Below are positions 50,086-59,261 of a stretch of 64,000 bases of DNA, piece after piece. The stretch's first letter is position 1. The number at the start of each line of letters is the position of its first letter. Origin of the DNA: Caldilineaceae bacterium bin34 (GTDB lineage: Bacteria > Chloroflexota > Anaerolineae > Caldilineales > Caldilineaceae); NCBI GenBank assembly GCA_002238555.1, contig MPMO01000020.1, positions 1-64,000 of the forward strand. Reading direction: 5' to 3'. The translations under genes and the position numbers were made by a program. Under the pieces are notes generated by a model. It worked only from the letters and a program-made list of their open reading frames with translations, had not been told where the DNA came from and did not search any database.

Positions 50086-52071
50086 TCAGATGGCGGATGA
50101 ATGGGTTTGGCGTACGGTCAGCCGTCCGTCGGCATACGTGGCGATGCCCTTGCCGGTCAACGGTACCCGCCGGGTGGTCTCGCCGATGCGTACCGAAATG
50201 GGGCCGGGGCTGTCGGCGGCCTGAACCAGCGCCCACATGTCCGAACCGGGTTCGCGGGCGAACAGAAGGTTGGCCCCGGAGGCCCGGACCTCCGCATCCG
50301 CAACCTGCAGCGAGTGCTCTTCGGCGGTGTCCTGCCAGTTGCACTGGGCCGCCAGCGGAGCCGTCAATCCGGTGCCTCCGGCAGGCCGGGTCCGGTGCCG
50401 GAAGTCCATGAGATCGACATCGAGCGAGAAGCTGCCGTCCGGACCGGAGACGGTGGCTGCCGCCCGGCGCTGTTCGCGCAGGTGGGTGCGGGTTCTGGCT
50501 GGTGCCACCGTGCATTCGATGGACAGCTCGGACCACCGGGACCGCACGTCGTCCGCAAGCGGCAGATCGCGCCGCGGGCGCACGGCCAGGAAGAAGATGC
50601 AGGCCGACCGGCCCTTGTAGAAGGCGCCGGGCCAGGCGAGATCCCAGAACCGCTTCGTTTCCTTGGCGCGGTAGTGGTAGATGTCGCACACCAGGTCGCC
50701 GTCGCGCCGGTGGAGTTCAACGGTGGCCGGTTGCAGGAGGTCCGGCAGATGCAGCGGTTGCAGCAGACACAGGATCCGGTCGGTGCAGACGGTCAGGCGG
50801 GAACCGGGGACCACGGTCAGGGGAAGGTTCCCCGCGGGTTCGTCGTTCACGTACACCGCGGTAACCGCCACCTGCCGCGTCCAGATGAATGCGGTGCGCG
50901 CACTGCGGAAGGCGGCCCGGCCGGCGTGCGGGGCATAGGCTCCCAACACTGCCGTGCCGCGCTGGATGCCAAGGAAGTCGCCTTCGTCCATCAGGTTGCG
51001 CGAGTGGGAGCGATCCGTCGCATGGTAGAAGTCGCCCAGCCACTTGTCGTCCAGGATGTGCCGGGCATAGAGGACACCGCCCGGGGTGTCCCCGGCTCCC
51101 TGCAGGTGTCCGATGACCGCGTTGCCTTGCGGATGCACGCTGCGGGTCACGGAACCGACGGCAAACCCGGGCTCCAGCGCTGTGTGCATGGCAATCTGTT
51201 CGGAGGTCAGGATGCCTTCCCGTACCTCCCGGTGATCCGGCAAGGCGCGGTACAGTTCACCCAGCCAGCCCGGCAGCAGGCCCGTGTTCAGCCACTCGGC
51301 AAATGTCTCCGCCTCCGGCGGACTCTCGCCGTCGATGCTTGGCTGGTAGGCGCGCCCGTGCGGTCCGGCCAGCCGTCCCGTGGCTCGATGCAGGTGCAGG
51401 GCGTAGCTCAATCCCAGCCGCCAGAGCATCATGTCCGCCAGGACGGCGGTGTCCGGACAGACAACGAGGCCCCTCAGCCGGCCCAGTGCGCGGATGGAAA
51501 CCGCGGCGTACGTGGGGGAGTTGAACTCCAGTACATGGCCGGATTCGGCCGTGAACCCGACCCACGCTTCCAACTTGGCGCGCCCTGCGTCCAGAATCTC
51601 CGTCCTGTCCAGCAGCTCGCCGCCCAGGCAGCAACACAGCACCGACAGCGCGGTGATGTTGGAGTAGCCCATCCAGACGTCCAGACGCAGTACCTCCTCC
51701 AGACCCAGCCGGATGGCGTCGAGTACCCCGGCACGGGTATCCATCGGCAGCCGGTCCCCGTGCCGGAGCATCATCGGCACGAGATGCTCCAGACAGAAGA
51801 CCACGGCGTTCAGGTCCTCGATGCGGTCGTCTTCCGCCATCCACAGAAAGTTGCCCGCATGCACGTCGGCCGGATCGGTCACCTGGCAGGCCAGGACGGC
51901 TGCCAGCACTTTCTGCGCGAGGTCCAGATCCCGGTCCGTGCCGTTGGCCACCAGGTCGCAGGCAAAGCGGCAGGCGCGGCGGGTCTCGTGAAACGTGCCG
52001 TGCTCCGTGGCATGCGCCAGCAGGTTGCGCGCCCGATCGAATTCCTGCGGGACCGGCAGGGGAGCTGTCAT
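50086..52071 (-). CDS. Unknown 661-residue protein, possibly alpha/alpha toroid
   Basis: A 661-residue protein that I do not recognise with certainty. The N-terminal half (up to about 360) is helical with repeats such as YSNITALSVLCCCLGGELL and FNSPTYAAVSIRALGRL, like (alpha/alpha) barrels of polysaccharide lyases or heparinases. The C-terminal half is beta-rich. Candidate active-site residues (the NSPTY, HPQGN and YHYRAKETKRFWD segments) await alignment. No signal peptide is present. Its place between two Gfo/Idh genes suggests a role in glycan breakdown inside the cell. The start at 52071 lacks a strong ribosome site. Confidence 0.6.
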   Translation of the reverse strand: MTAPLPVPQEFDRARNLLAHATEHGTFHETRRACRFACDLVANGTDRDLDLAQKVLAAVLACQVTDPADVHAGNFLWMAEDDRIEDLNAVVFCLEHLVPMMLRHGDRLPMDTRAGVLDAIRLGLEEVLRLDVWMGYSNITALSVLCCCLGGELLDRTEILDAGRAKLEAWVGFTAESGHVLEFNSPTYAAVSIRALGRLRGLVVCPDTAVLADMMLWRLGLSYALHLHRATGRLAGPHGRAYQPSIDGESPPEAETFAEWLNTGLLPGWLGELYRALPDHREVREGILTSEQIAMHTALEPGFAVGSVTRSVHPQGNAVIGHLQGAGDTPGGVLYARHILDDKWLGDFYHATDRSHSRNLMDEGDFLGIQRGTAVLGAYAPHAGRAAFRSARTAFIWTRQVAVTAVYVNDEPAGNLPLTVVPGSRLTVCTDRILCLLQPLHLPDLLQPATVELHRRDGDLVCDIYHYRAKETKRFWDLAWPGAFYKGRSACIFFLAVRPRRDLPLADDVRSRWSELSIECTVAPARTRTHLREQRRAAATVSGPDGSFSLDVDLMDFRHRTRPAGGTGLTAPLAAQCNWQDTAEEHSLQVADAEVRASGANLLFAREPGSDMWALVQAADSPGPISVRIGETTRRVPLTGKGIATYADGRLTVRQTHSSAI

Positions 52072-52100
52072 GAGTGTTGGCTCGATGGGCCTGCGGCCCG

Positions 52101-53117
52101 CTAGATGCGGTCGGCCCGGGCCTGGGCCGTCAATGCCAGGTGCATGGCCTTGAAGCAATGTTCCTGGGACATGGCGGTTTCGGTGCGGTTGCGCACGTCG
52201 GCCAGGAAGTCGTGGCCGAAGGTCAGCGGCACGCCGGCGCAGTCCTCGTACCGTGTGGCGGCGGCATTGGTCACGAACAGGTGGTTTCCGCCCGCCCGGC
52301 CCGCCAGGTCCAGGTTCTTGCGCACCTCGATGTAGCCTTCGGTGCCCACGACGGTGAGTCGGGTGTCGCCCCATGACGCCAGGCCGGTGGGCGTGAACCA
52401 GTCGACCCTGAAGTAGCCGACGGTGCTCCGGCCCCTCACCAGCATGTCGCCGAAGTCCTCGAACTCCGGTGTATCGGGATGGGCGCGGTTGGCCACCTGC
52501 GACTGGACCACGATCGGATCGGTCTCGCCGCTGAACGCCAGGTACTGGTCGCACTGGTGGGCCGCAATGTCGCAGAGGATGCCGCCCGCGGTGTCCCGGC
52601 GAAAGAACCAGTTGGGACGCGTGGGCTTGCGCAGGGAGTGGGGACCGGTCCCCATCAGATGGACAACGTCTCCCACCGCGCCCGCCTTGACCAGCTCCAG
52701 CGCGCGCACGGTGGCCTTGCTCCCGAACCGCTCGCTGTACGCCACCGAGTAGATGCGACCGGTCGCGGCCTGAACGTCCCTGACTGCCTGCCACTGGGCC
52801 AGGGAGGTCATGCCGGCCTTGTCGCTCTGCACGTCCTTGCCGTGCTGCATGGCGGCCATGGCGATGGCGGCCCGTTCCGAGGGAATGGCCGCGGTCAGGA
52901 CCACGTCGATGGACTCGTCCTCGTAGATCTCCTGCGCCGTCGCGGCAATCCGGGCATCGGGGTACCGCTGTGCGAAGGGCTCCCGCAACTCGGGTTCCAC
53001 GGCGTGGACCGCGGCCATTTCGGCTCCGGCTTCCACCAGGTGGGCGGCCATGCCGTAGATGTGGTTGTGGTTGAGGCCGATCGCGGCCAGTCTGACAGGA
53101 GTTGGCATAGCGGTCAT
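52101..53117 (-). CDS. Gfo/Idh/MocA-like oxidoreductase with unusual NAD loop
   Basis: A 338-residue member of the Gfo/Idh/MocA fold. The nucleotide loop reads AAIGLNHNHIYGM in place of GxGxxG, and the EKP motif is replaced by QSDKAGMTSL, near residues 97-107. These marks occur in a divergent subgroup whose substrates are unknown. Elsewhere the fold is intact (for example GGILCDIAAHQCDQYL). It is 29 bases upstream of the 661-residue gene on the same strand. Confidence 0.8.
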   Translation of the reverse strand: MTAMPTPVRLAAIGLNHNHIYGMAAHLVEAGAEMAAVHAVEPELREPFAQRYPDARIAATAQEIYEDESIDVVLTAAIPSERAAIAMAAMQHGKDVQSDKAGMTSLAQWQAVRDVQAATGRIYSVAYSERFGSKATVRALELVKAGAVGDVVHLMGTGPHSLRKPTRPNWFFRRDTAGGILCDIAAHQCDQYLAFSGETDPIVVQSQVANRAHPDTPEFEDFGDMLVRGRSTVGYFRVDWFTPTGLASWGDTRLTVVGTEGYIEVRKNLDLAGRAGGNHLFVTNAAATRYEDCAGVPLTFGHDFLADVRNRTETAMSQEHCFKAMHLALTAQARADRI

Positions 53118-53163
53118 GGCTTGTTTCCGGAGGCGGCGCGCGACTGGTCGCGGCCGGGTTGGT

Positions 53164-54171
53164 TCAGGCGGACCGAGTGCCGCAATACAGGTCGCGGCCG
53201 GCGACCAGGGCCTGCATCTTGCCGTCGGCCACGTTGCGCGGCAGCATCCAGAACCCGCAGTCGGGGTGCACCCAGGCCACCCGCTCGGCGCCGAGGACCG
53301 AGACCGCCCGTTCGATGCGGGACGCCACCGTGTCGGGGGATTCGATTTCCAGGTCCTTGATGTCGATGACCCCGATCCCCAGCGCGATGTCCGGCCGCAC
53401 GTCCTTGAACACCTCCAGTTCGTCGTAGCCCCGGCGGGCGAACTCGAGGATCAGCGAACCCACGTGCAGGTTGTTGAGGAACGGCACCATGTCCTCCCAG
53501 AAGCCGGCCTGCACCCTTTGGCCGCCGTAGTTTCCGAAACACAGATGGAGGGCGCTGTCATTGGCCACGGCATCCAGCACCAGGTTGATGGGCTCGTGGG
53601 CCCAGCTGCAGTCCTGGGGGTGCCCTGTCAGCGAGGCTTCGTCCACCTGAATCGCATCGGCGTTGATGTCCTGTATGGCGTCCGCCAGAACGCGGGCCAG
53701 CGCCATGGTTCGGCTCTGCAAGTCCGGGTAGTGCCGGTCGAAGAGGGTCTGGGCCAGCATGTAGGGTGCGGTGACGGTGAACTTTGTGGGGCGCTCCGTG
53801 AGTGCCTGCAGGCGGAGGTAGTCCTGCTCCAGGTTCAAGGTTCCGGCGCCGATGTCGTCGGTCACGACCGCTGCCGGCTGGGCACGGAACTGCATGTCGG
53901 GCCGGCTGTGGAAGGCCTTCCAGTCGTCCCGGGTCAGGGTAGTGGACACCCCGGACAGGGGACCGAGGAAATACTCGATCATTCCGTTGGTTTCCGGGTG
54001 GTTGAAGTCGAAGCGGGACAGCTCGCCGTCCACCAGCAGGTCCAGATTGGCCAGTTCCTGGGTTTTGACGACCACGGCCATGGCGTCGTGCAGCGAATCC
54101 CGGCTGGGCGTGGCCTGCAGCCAACGGGGCACCGGATAGCTGCCGACGAGGGTGGTCTTGATGGGTGGCAT
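53164..54171 (-). CDS. MetE C-terminal-like (cobalamin-independent methionine synthase family) protein
   Basis: A 335-residue protein that corresponds to the C-terminal catalytic half of MetE. Zinc ligands are recognisable: His209 and Cys211 (LHLCFGN) and Cys305 (VHPDCGF). The N-terminal half of MetE is absent. Short MetE-like proteins use other methyl donors or acceptors, for example in archaeal or methylated-compound metabolism, so classical methionine synthesis is not implied. The ATG at 54171 with AAGGAA upstream is preferred over a TTG at 54189. It lies inside the operon between Old Yellow Enzyme and Gfo/Idh genes. Confidence 0.8.
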   Translation of the reverse strand: MPPIKTTLVGSYPVPRWLQATPSRDSLHDAMAVVVKTQELANLDLLVDGELSRFDFNHPETNGMIEYFLGPLSGVSTTLTRDDWKAFHSRPDMQFRAQPAAVVTDDIGAGTLNLEQDYLRLQALTERPTKFTVTAPYMLAQTLFDRHYPDLQSRTMALARVLADAIQDINADAIQVDEASLTGHPQDCSWAHEPINLVLDAVANDSALHLCFGNYGGQRVQAGFWEDMVPFLNNLHVGSLILEFARRGYDELEVFKDVRPDIALGIGVIDIKDLEIESPDTVASRIERAVSVLGAERVAWVHPDCGFWMLPRNVADGKMQALVAGRDLYCGTRSA

Positions 54172-54223
54172 GGAACTGTTCCTTGACAAAGGGAAGGCGA
54201 AGAGGCCGGTGCCGGACAGGCTG

Positions 54224-55663
54224 TCAGGCGGTTTGTTTGGCGTCCAGGAGAATTTCGTGTTCGGGACGTTGGGTGTAGAAATCGTCCAGGGGGAAGCACC
54301 CCGAAATCAACCCCATGCGGGGCGCCGTGGTGCAGTCGCTGAACGTGCGGCAGATCAACTTGCGCTGCAGGGGCCGGCCCGCCAGCACGTCCGCCGGCAT
54401 GTCGGGGTAGGACAGGACCATGCGCCCCAGGCCCACGAAGTCCGCCATGCGCCTGCGCACCACGGCCTGGGCCACGTGGGGGAGCCACTCCTGGAGATAG
54501 GAGTACCCGGAGCCGACCGTCACCATGTCGGGACACCGCTGCTTGAGCACGGCGGCGGCCTGCACCTGGCGGGCGACGCCGGCCAGCGGGTCCTCCGGCG
54601 GCCGGTAGCCGTCCGACGGCGGAAACAGGGCGGGACGCTGAATGTGCGGCACATAGTAGGGGCTGCCGGCGGTCAGGTTGACGAGCCGGATGTCCAGATC
54701 CCGGAGCAGGTTCAGGAAGGGCACCGTCTCCTCCAGGTCCAGACCGATCCCGGTGTCATCGCCGCCAAAGGCATGGCGGTAGCTGTCGGTTTCCAGCTCC
54801 GGCACGCCCTGATCTTCCAGGTCCGGGTCCGGACGGAAGGGAACAAAGTCGAACGCGCTCAGCCGGACGCCTATCAGCAGTCCTGGCGCCTCGCTGCGGA
54901 TGCCTTCGACGATCGTGCGCAAAAAACGCGTCCGGTTCTCGAAGCTGCCGCCGAAGTCCCCGGGCCGGTCGTACGCGCTCAGGAACTCGTGCCCCAGATA
55001 GCCGTGGCAGTGCTTGATGTCGACGAACTGGAAACCGATGTCCCGCGCGCGCCGGGCCGCAGTCAGAAAGTCGTCGATGAGACGCCGGATGTCGTCGTCG
55101 CTCATCAACACGGCGTCGGGTCCCAGGTGGAACTTCGTGTCCAGGACAGGGTGGGCGTACAGCGTCCAGGGCTCCATGCGGGCCTTGTCGTTGGGCCGGG
55201 CGAAGCGTCCCGAATGCGTCAGTTGCAGCCCCACCAGCAAATCGTCGGCATCGCCGAAGCATTCCTCGTGCGCGGCCACCAGCGTCTCGCGCAAACCGCC
55301 GATGGCCGCCATCGAGTCGGCGGTCAACATCAACTGGTTGGGGTTGGCGCGGCCGTCCGGCCGGACGGCCACCGCCTCTCCGCCCCAAATCAGCTTGGCG
55401 CCGCTTGCCCCGAACCGTGACCAGCGGCGTTCCACCAACTCGGTGGGCTTGCCGTCCTCGGTGCCGTCCCAGCCTTCCATCGGATGGATGCAGAAGCGGT
55501 TGCCGATGGTCAGTCCGTGGACTTCACAGGGCTGTGCGAGCGGTGCCTGGGCGCCGGTCTCGAGCGTTTCGTCGAACGGCAGGTCGATGTCCCGTTCGGA
55601 CAGGTAGCGGCTGAAGAGGGCTGGCGTCCGCAATTGGGCTACGCGACGCAGGCGTGGAGGCAT
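54224..55663 (-). CDS. Old Yellow Enzyme-type NADH:flavin oxidoreductase
   Basis: A 479-residue flavin enzyme with the OYE barrel. It shows IHPMEGWDG near residue 60, [10 protein letters not shown] at the FMN/substrate site, [17 protein letters not shown], and the phosphate-binding [10 protein letters not shown] and [15 protein letters not shown]. At the C-terminus, FSDCTTAP has cysteines as in larger 2,4-dienoyl-CoA reductase-like forms, but the chain lacks the second FAD/NAD domains. It reduces activated double bonds; with the surrounding genes it may act on unsaturated sugar products. Confidence 0.87.
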   Translation of the reverse strand: MPPRLRRVAQLRTPALFSRYLSERDIDLPFDETLETGAQAPLAQPCEVHGLTIGNRFCIHPMEGWDGTEDGKPTELVERRWSRFGASGAKLIWGGEAVAVRPDGRANPNQLMLTADSMAAIGGLRETLVAAHEECFGDADDLLVGLQLTHSGRFARPNDKARMEPWTLYAHPVLDTKFHLGPDAVLMSDDDIRRLIDDFLTAARRARDIGFQFVDIKHCHGYLGHEFLSAYDRPGDFGGSFENRTRFLRTIVEGIRSEAPGLLIGVRLSAFDFVPFRPDPDLEDQGVPELETDSYRHAFGGDDTGIGLDLEETVPFLNLLRDLDIRLVNLTAGSPYYVPHIQRPALFPPSDGYRPPEDPLAGVARQVQAAAVLKQRCPDMVTVGSGYSYLQEWLPHVAQAVVRRRMADFVGLGRMVLSYPDMPADVLAGRPLQRKLICRTFSDCTTAPRMGLISGCFPLDDFYTQRPEHEILLDAKQTA

Positions 55664-55862
55664 GGAATATCCCTTGAAGGCTGTTCAGGCAACTGGATTC
55701 CGTTCGGAATTGCTTGGTCGGCCCGCGGTGCCCCGCGTTGCGGAGCCTGATCCGGGTCGGCAGGACACGTCCTGCACATGGTTGGACCCAAGTCCCGCAC
55801 CGGGCGGAACCCATTCTGGTTGCGCGCTGGCGAGGTCGTTGCCGGTTCGGATGTCCGGAATC

Positions 55863-56636
55863 CTAAAGCCGGTGCATGTGGAATCCACCGTCGACCCGGA
55901 TTACCTCGCCCGTGGAGAAGGGCAGGGCTCCACCGGCAATGGCGGCCACCGCCTTGCCGATGTCCTCCGGCTGGCCCCAGCGTGGAATCGGAGTCAGGTC
56001 GTCGGCGATCAGGGCATCGTACTTGGCCTTGACGCCGCGCGTCATGTCGGTCTCGATCATCCCGGGCTGGATCTCGTACACATTTATGCCCCATGGGCTG
56101 AGGCAATCCGCCAGCAGGGCGGTCATCATGGTCATGCCGGCCTTGGAGATGCAGTATTCGGAGCGGTTGGTGCTGCTTGTGAATCCGCTAATGGATCCAA
56201 TGTTGACGATTTGGCCGGGGCTGCCGCCGGAGGCGACGCTGGCGACCATGTTCCGGGCCAGGGCTTGGGTCAGGAACAGCGGGCCCTTGAGGTTGACGCC
56301 CATGACCTCGTCATAGCTGGCCTCGCCCATCTCCAACAGGTCCACCCGTTGGCGCGGTGCCATGCCCGCGTTGTTCACCAACAAGTCCAGGGATCCGCAG
56401 GCGTCCAGGGTCGCCGCGACCACCTCCGCACGGCTGGCGGGGTCGGCGATGTTTCCGGGCACAAGCGTGGCTTTGCCGCCGGCAGCGCGGGCGGCGGCCG
56501 CCGCCTCTTCGGCGGCTTCCCGGTTGCTGCGGAAATTGATGGCGACATGCCAACCCTCCGCCGCCAGGGCCAGGACAATCCCACGTCCAATGCCCCGGCC
56601 ACCTCCGGTGACCAAGGCCTGTCGTCGATTACTCAT
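55863..56636 (-). CDS. SDR-family 3-oxoacyl-ACP reductase-like dehydrogenase
   Basis: A 257-residue classical SDR. The cofactor motif is TGGGRGIGRG (residues 10-19), followed by NNAG, the Ser-Tyr-Lys site (SISG, YCISK) and the C-terminal IRVDGGFH. The typical N-terminal NRRQALVTGG is intact. It overlaps the end of the GH88 gene by eight bases. Substrate is likely a ketosugar or deoxyketo acid made by that hydrolase, but this is only context. Confidence 0.88.
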   Translation of the reverse strand: MSNRRQALVTGGGRGIGRGIVLALAAEGWHVAINFRSNREAAEEAAAAARAAGGKATLVPGNIADPASRAEVVAATLDACGSLDLLVNNAGMAPRQRVDLLEMGEASYDEVMGVNLKGPLFLTQALARNMVASVASGGSPGQIVNIGSISGFTSSTNRSEYCISKAGMTMMTALLADCLSPWGINVYEIQPGMIETDMTRGVKAKYDALIADDLTPIPRWGQPEDIGKAVAAIAGGALPFSTGEVIRVDGGFHMHRL

Positions 56637-57759
56637 ATGCCATTGCCCGGGACAGGGCCTCGAGAAAGAAGTATTCGCCCCACATCACACTTTCGTTGAC
56701 TCCCAGCCCCTTGCGACGCAGGTAAATGCCATGGCGCATGATGCCTTCCCAACCGTCAATCCCTTCTGCCAGGAATTCCGGACCGGTGAGGGTGTCCATG
56801 ATTTGACAGGCGTATTCGTGGTAGGCACGCGCCCGAACCGGGTCGCTGACCAACCGGGCCAACTGGAAAAAGCCGCAGGCCCCGATCGCCGCGGCCGAAC
56901 TCTCGTAGGGGGACGCGGGATTCACCTCGGTCCAGTCGTTGGGAGGGACACCATGGTGCTGCGTGTGTTCCATGTAGTACTGGGCATTCAATTCCGCGGT
57001 TTGCAGGAAACGCGAGTCGCCGGTGTAGGTGTACACCGTACCGAACCCGTACATGGACCAGGTCAGGCCCCGTGCCCACGAGGAGTCGTCGCGCCACCCG
57101 TGGTGGGTGGTTTGCCGCAGGAAGGCGCCGGTCTCCAGATCGAAAATGCCTTCATGCGATGTGCTGCCGTCCCCCCGTACCAAATAACGGCGGGACGTGT
57201 GGCAGTGGGCAAGCACTTTTTGCCAGAGGGCGTCGTCGCCGGTGGCCCGGGCCGCGTGGAAGATGATGCCGACGTTCATCATGATGTCGATGAAGATGCT
57301 TTCGTCGGAGACGAAGGAGCGGAGGTACTGCCCTTTCTCCTTGAAGCGCATGCCCATGGTCTGGCCGGCCTGGACGATCACGTCCTGCAGGTCCTCGTCG
57401 CCGGTTTCGTCGTGCCAGCGCTTCCAGGAGGACCAGAAGATGAACCCCAGGTCATGAACGTTCCGGTCGTGTTCCCGACCCCGCAGCAGGTTGGAATAGT
57501 GGATGGCCGTGTCCCGCCAGAAGGGATCCCGCGTGTGGCGGTGGAGAATCCACATTTGTCCCGCCACGAACCCCTCGCACCAGTTGGTCCACGCCTCCCC
57601 CTCGTGGTTCCAGCGGCCGTTCCTGGTGTAGAGGGGCAGGAAATCAGGGTGACGTTCCGTCAGGCTGCGAAGCTGACGCTCGGCGAAAGCGAGGGCGTGT
57701 TTACACCTCTCCTGCAGGTCGTCAGGCACAGGCAACGGGTCGCGCGGGGTTACGGGCAT
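56629..57759 (-). CDS. GH88 unsaturated glucuronyl hydrolase
   Basis: A 376-residue (alpha/alpha)6 enzyme that releases 4,5-unsaturated uronic acid from the non-reducing end of lyase-made oligosaccharides. The catalytic acids are Asp103 (VHDLGF) and Asp159 (IFIDIMMNVG), spaced as in the family. Further matches are EGEAWTNWCEGF near residue 55 and DDSSWARGLTWSMYGFG. There is no signal peptide, so it works in the cytoplasm on imported fragments. It is the first gene of the 48-57 kb operon; an in-frame start at 57882 is rejected because it crosses into the upstream promoter region. Confidence 0.92.
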   Translation of the reverse strand: MPVTPRDPLPVPDDLQERCKHALAFAERQLRSLTERHPDFLPLYTRNGRWNHEGEAWTNWCEGFVAGQMWILHRHTRDPFWRDTAIHYSNLLRGREHDRNVHDLGFIFWSSWKRWHDETGDEDLQDVIVQAGQTMGMRFKEKGQYLRSFVSDESIFIDIMMNVGIIFHAARATGDDALWQKVLAHCHTSRRYLVRGDGSTSHEGIFDLETGAFLRQTTHHGWRDDSSWARGLTWSMYGFGTVYTYTGDSRFLQTAELNAQYYMEHTQHHGVPPNDWTEVNPASPYESSAAAIGACGFFQLARLVSDPVRARAYHEYACQIMDTLTGPEFLAEGIDGWEGIMRHGIYLRRKGLGVNESVMWGEYFFLEALSRAMAYE

Positions 57760-57955
57760 GGGGCGATTCCAAGGACGGGCACGGCAGGGATCGGCTGAGT
57801 CTAGCACGGCGAACCGCGTGATTCCCCGCGGGATGCGAGTGCTCTCGAAGGCCGGTCGGCGATCGCAGTCTGTTGTATTCAAGCTGCACTACAATCGGTG
57901 CGAACTTCAGGGGCGGCATGATGCCGCCACCCCTCGCCCAGGTCGTGTCCTGACC

Positions 57956-59197
57956 ATGTCCAAACCCTTGCTGACCGTGTATGGCGCCTTTTGGTGTCCG
58001 GACTGCCGCCGCGCGAAATCCTTCCTCGGCGATCACCAAATCCCTTATGCCTGGGTCAACATCGAGGAGGATGCGGCAGCGGAACAACTGGTGATCCGCC
58101 TCAACGAAGGCAAGCGCATCATCCCCACGATCGTGTTCGACGACGGCACGCGCCTCGTTGAGCCCAGCAATGCCGAACTCGCCGCCAAGCTGGGTCTCAG
58201 GACATCCATCGACCGGAAGTTCTGGCCGCTGATCTGCATTGGTGCCGGTCCGGCGGCACTGGTGGCCTCGATCTACACCACCCGCGAGGGCATCGACACG
58301 CTGCTGCTGGAACGGGGCGCGCCCGGCGGCCAGGCCACCCGCACGTTCAGCTACGAAAACGTGCCGGGTTTTCCCGACGGCATCGAGGGCAACGCATTTG
58401 CGGAACGCCTCCTGGCGCAGGCCCGGCGTTTTGGCGGACAGGTGCTGGAGGCGGTCGACGTGGTGTCGATTCGCAGGGACGAACCGTTCCTGAGCGTACG
58501 GACCGGCACCGGGGACGTCTACACGGCCCATGCCGTCCTGCTGGCATCCGGAAGCCGGTACCGCACGCTGGGGGTGCCCGGGGAGACGGACTTCATTGGC
58601 GCCGGCATTCACTTCTGCTCCACCTGCGACGGTCCGTTCTACCGTGACAAGGAGGTTGCGGTGATCGGAGGCGGCAACAGTGCGGCCGAAGAGGCCGTCC
58701 ACCTGACCCGGTTTGCCTCAAGGGTTACCGTGCTGGTGCGCGGAAGCGAGTTCAAAGCATCGCCGGCCATTGTGGAAAAGTTGACGGCCACCCCGGCGGT
58801 GGAGGTGCGCTACCGTACCGAGGTGGGCGCCTTTCGGGGTCGGGGAGGTCACTTGACGGCGCTGCAACTGAACACGCCGGCGGGCGAGGGAGCGGAGTCG
58901 CTGGACGTGGACGGCGCCTTCGTCTTTGTGGGGCTCGAGCCCCACACGGAATACCTGAACGGTCTGGATGTTGTGCGCGACCGGTGGGGTTTCATTGAGA
59001 CGGGCCATGCCCTGGAACATGCCGATGGGCCGCTGGCCCGGTTCGGCGGGCGGCAGCCCCTTATGCTTGAGACCAGTGTGCCCGGCGTGTTTGCAGCCGG
59101 TGATGTCAGGGCCGGCAGCACCAAGCAGGTCGCGGCCGCGGTGGGTGAGGGGGCATCGGCGGCCCTCGTCATTCGCGACTATCTGAAGTCGGTTTGA
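57956..59197 (+). CDS. Glutaredoxin-thioredoxin reductase fusion
   Basis: A 413-residue fusion. Residues 1-82 form a glutaredoxin-like domain with active site WCPDC (Cys14, Cys17) and the cis-Pro strand RIIPTIVF. Residues 90-413 form a thioredoxin reductase-like flavoenzyme: FAD loop IGAGPAA (95-101), redox pair CSTC (Cys221, Cys224), NAD(P)H motif VIGGGNSAAEEA, and VFAAGDVRAGSTKQVA at the C-terminus. Electrons can be passed from NAD(P)H to the attached glutaredoxin within one chain. The gene is divergent from GH88 and is followed after 64 bases by the Rieske gene. Confidence 0.92.
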   Translation: MSKPLLTVYGAFWCPDCRRAKSFLGDHQIPYAWVNIEEDAAAEQLVIRLNEGKRIIPTIVFDDGTRLVEPSNAELAAKLGLRTSIDRKFWPLICIGAGPAALVASIYTTREGIDTLLLERGAPGGQATRTFSYENVPGFPDGIEGNAFAERLLAQARRFGGQVLEAVDVVSIRRDEPFLSVRTGTGDVYTAHAVLLASGSRYRTLGVPGETDFIGAGIHFCSTCDGPFYRDKEVAVIGGGNSAAEEAVHLTRFASRVTVLVRGSEFKASPAIVEKLTATPAVEVRYRTEVGAFRGRGGHLTALQLNTPAGEGAESLDVDGAFVFVGLEPHTEYLNGLDVVRDRWGFIETGHALEHADGPLARFGGRQPLMLETSVPGVFAAGDVRAGSTKQVAAAVGEGASAALVIRDYLKSV

Positions 59198-59261
59198 AGG
59201 AGCAGCCTGGCAGGCACACCTACGAAGACTTAACCACACTGAATTCCGGGATGGACCGCAG

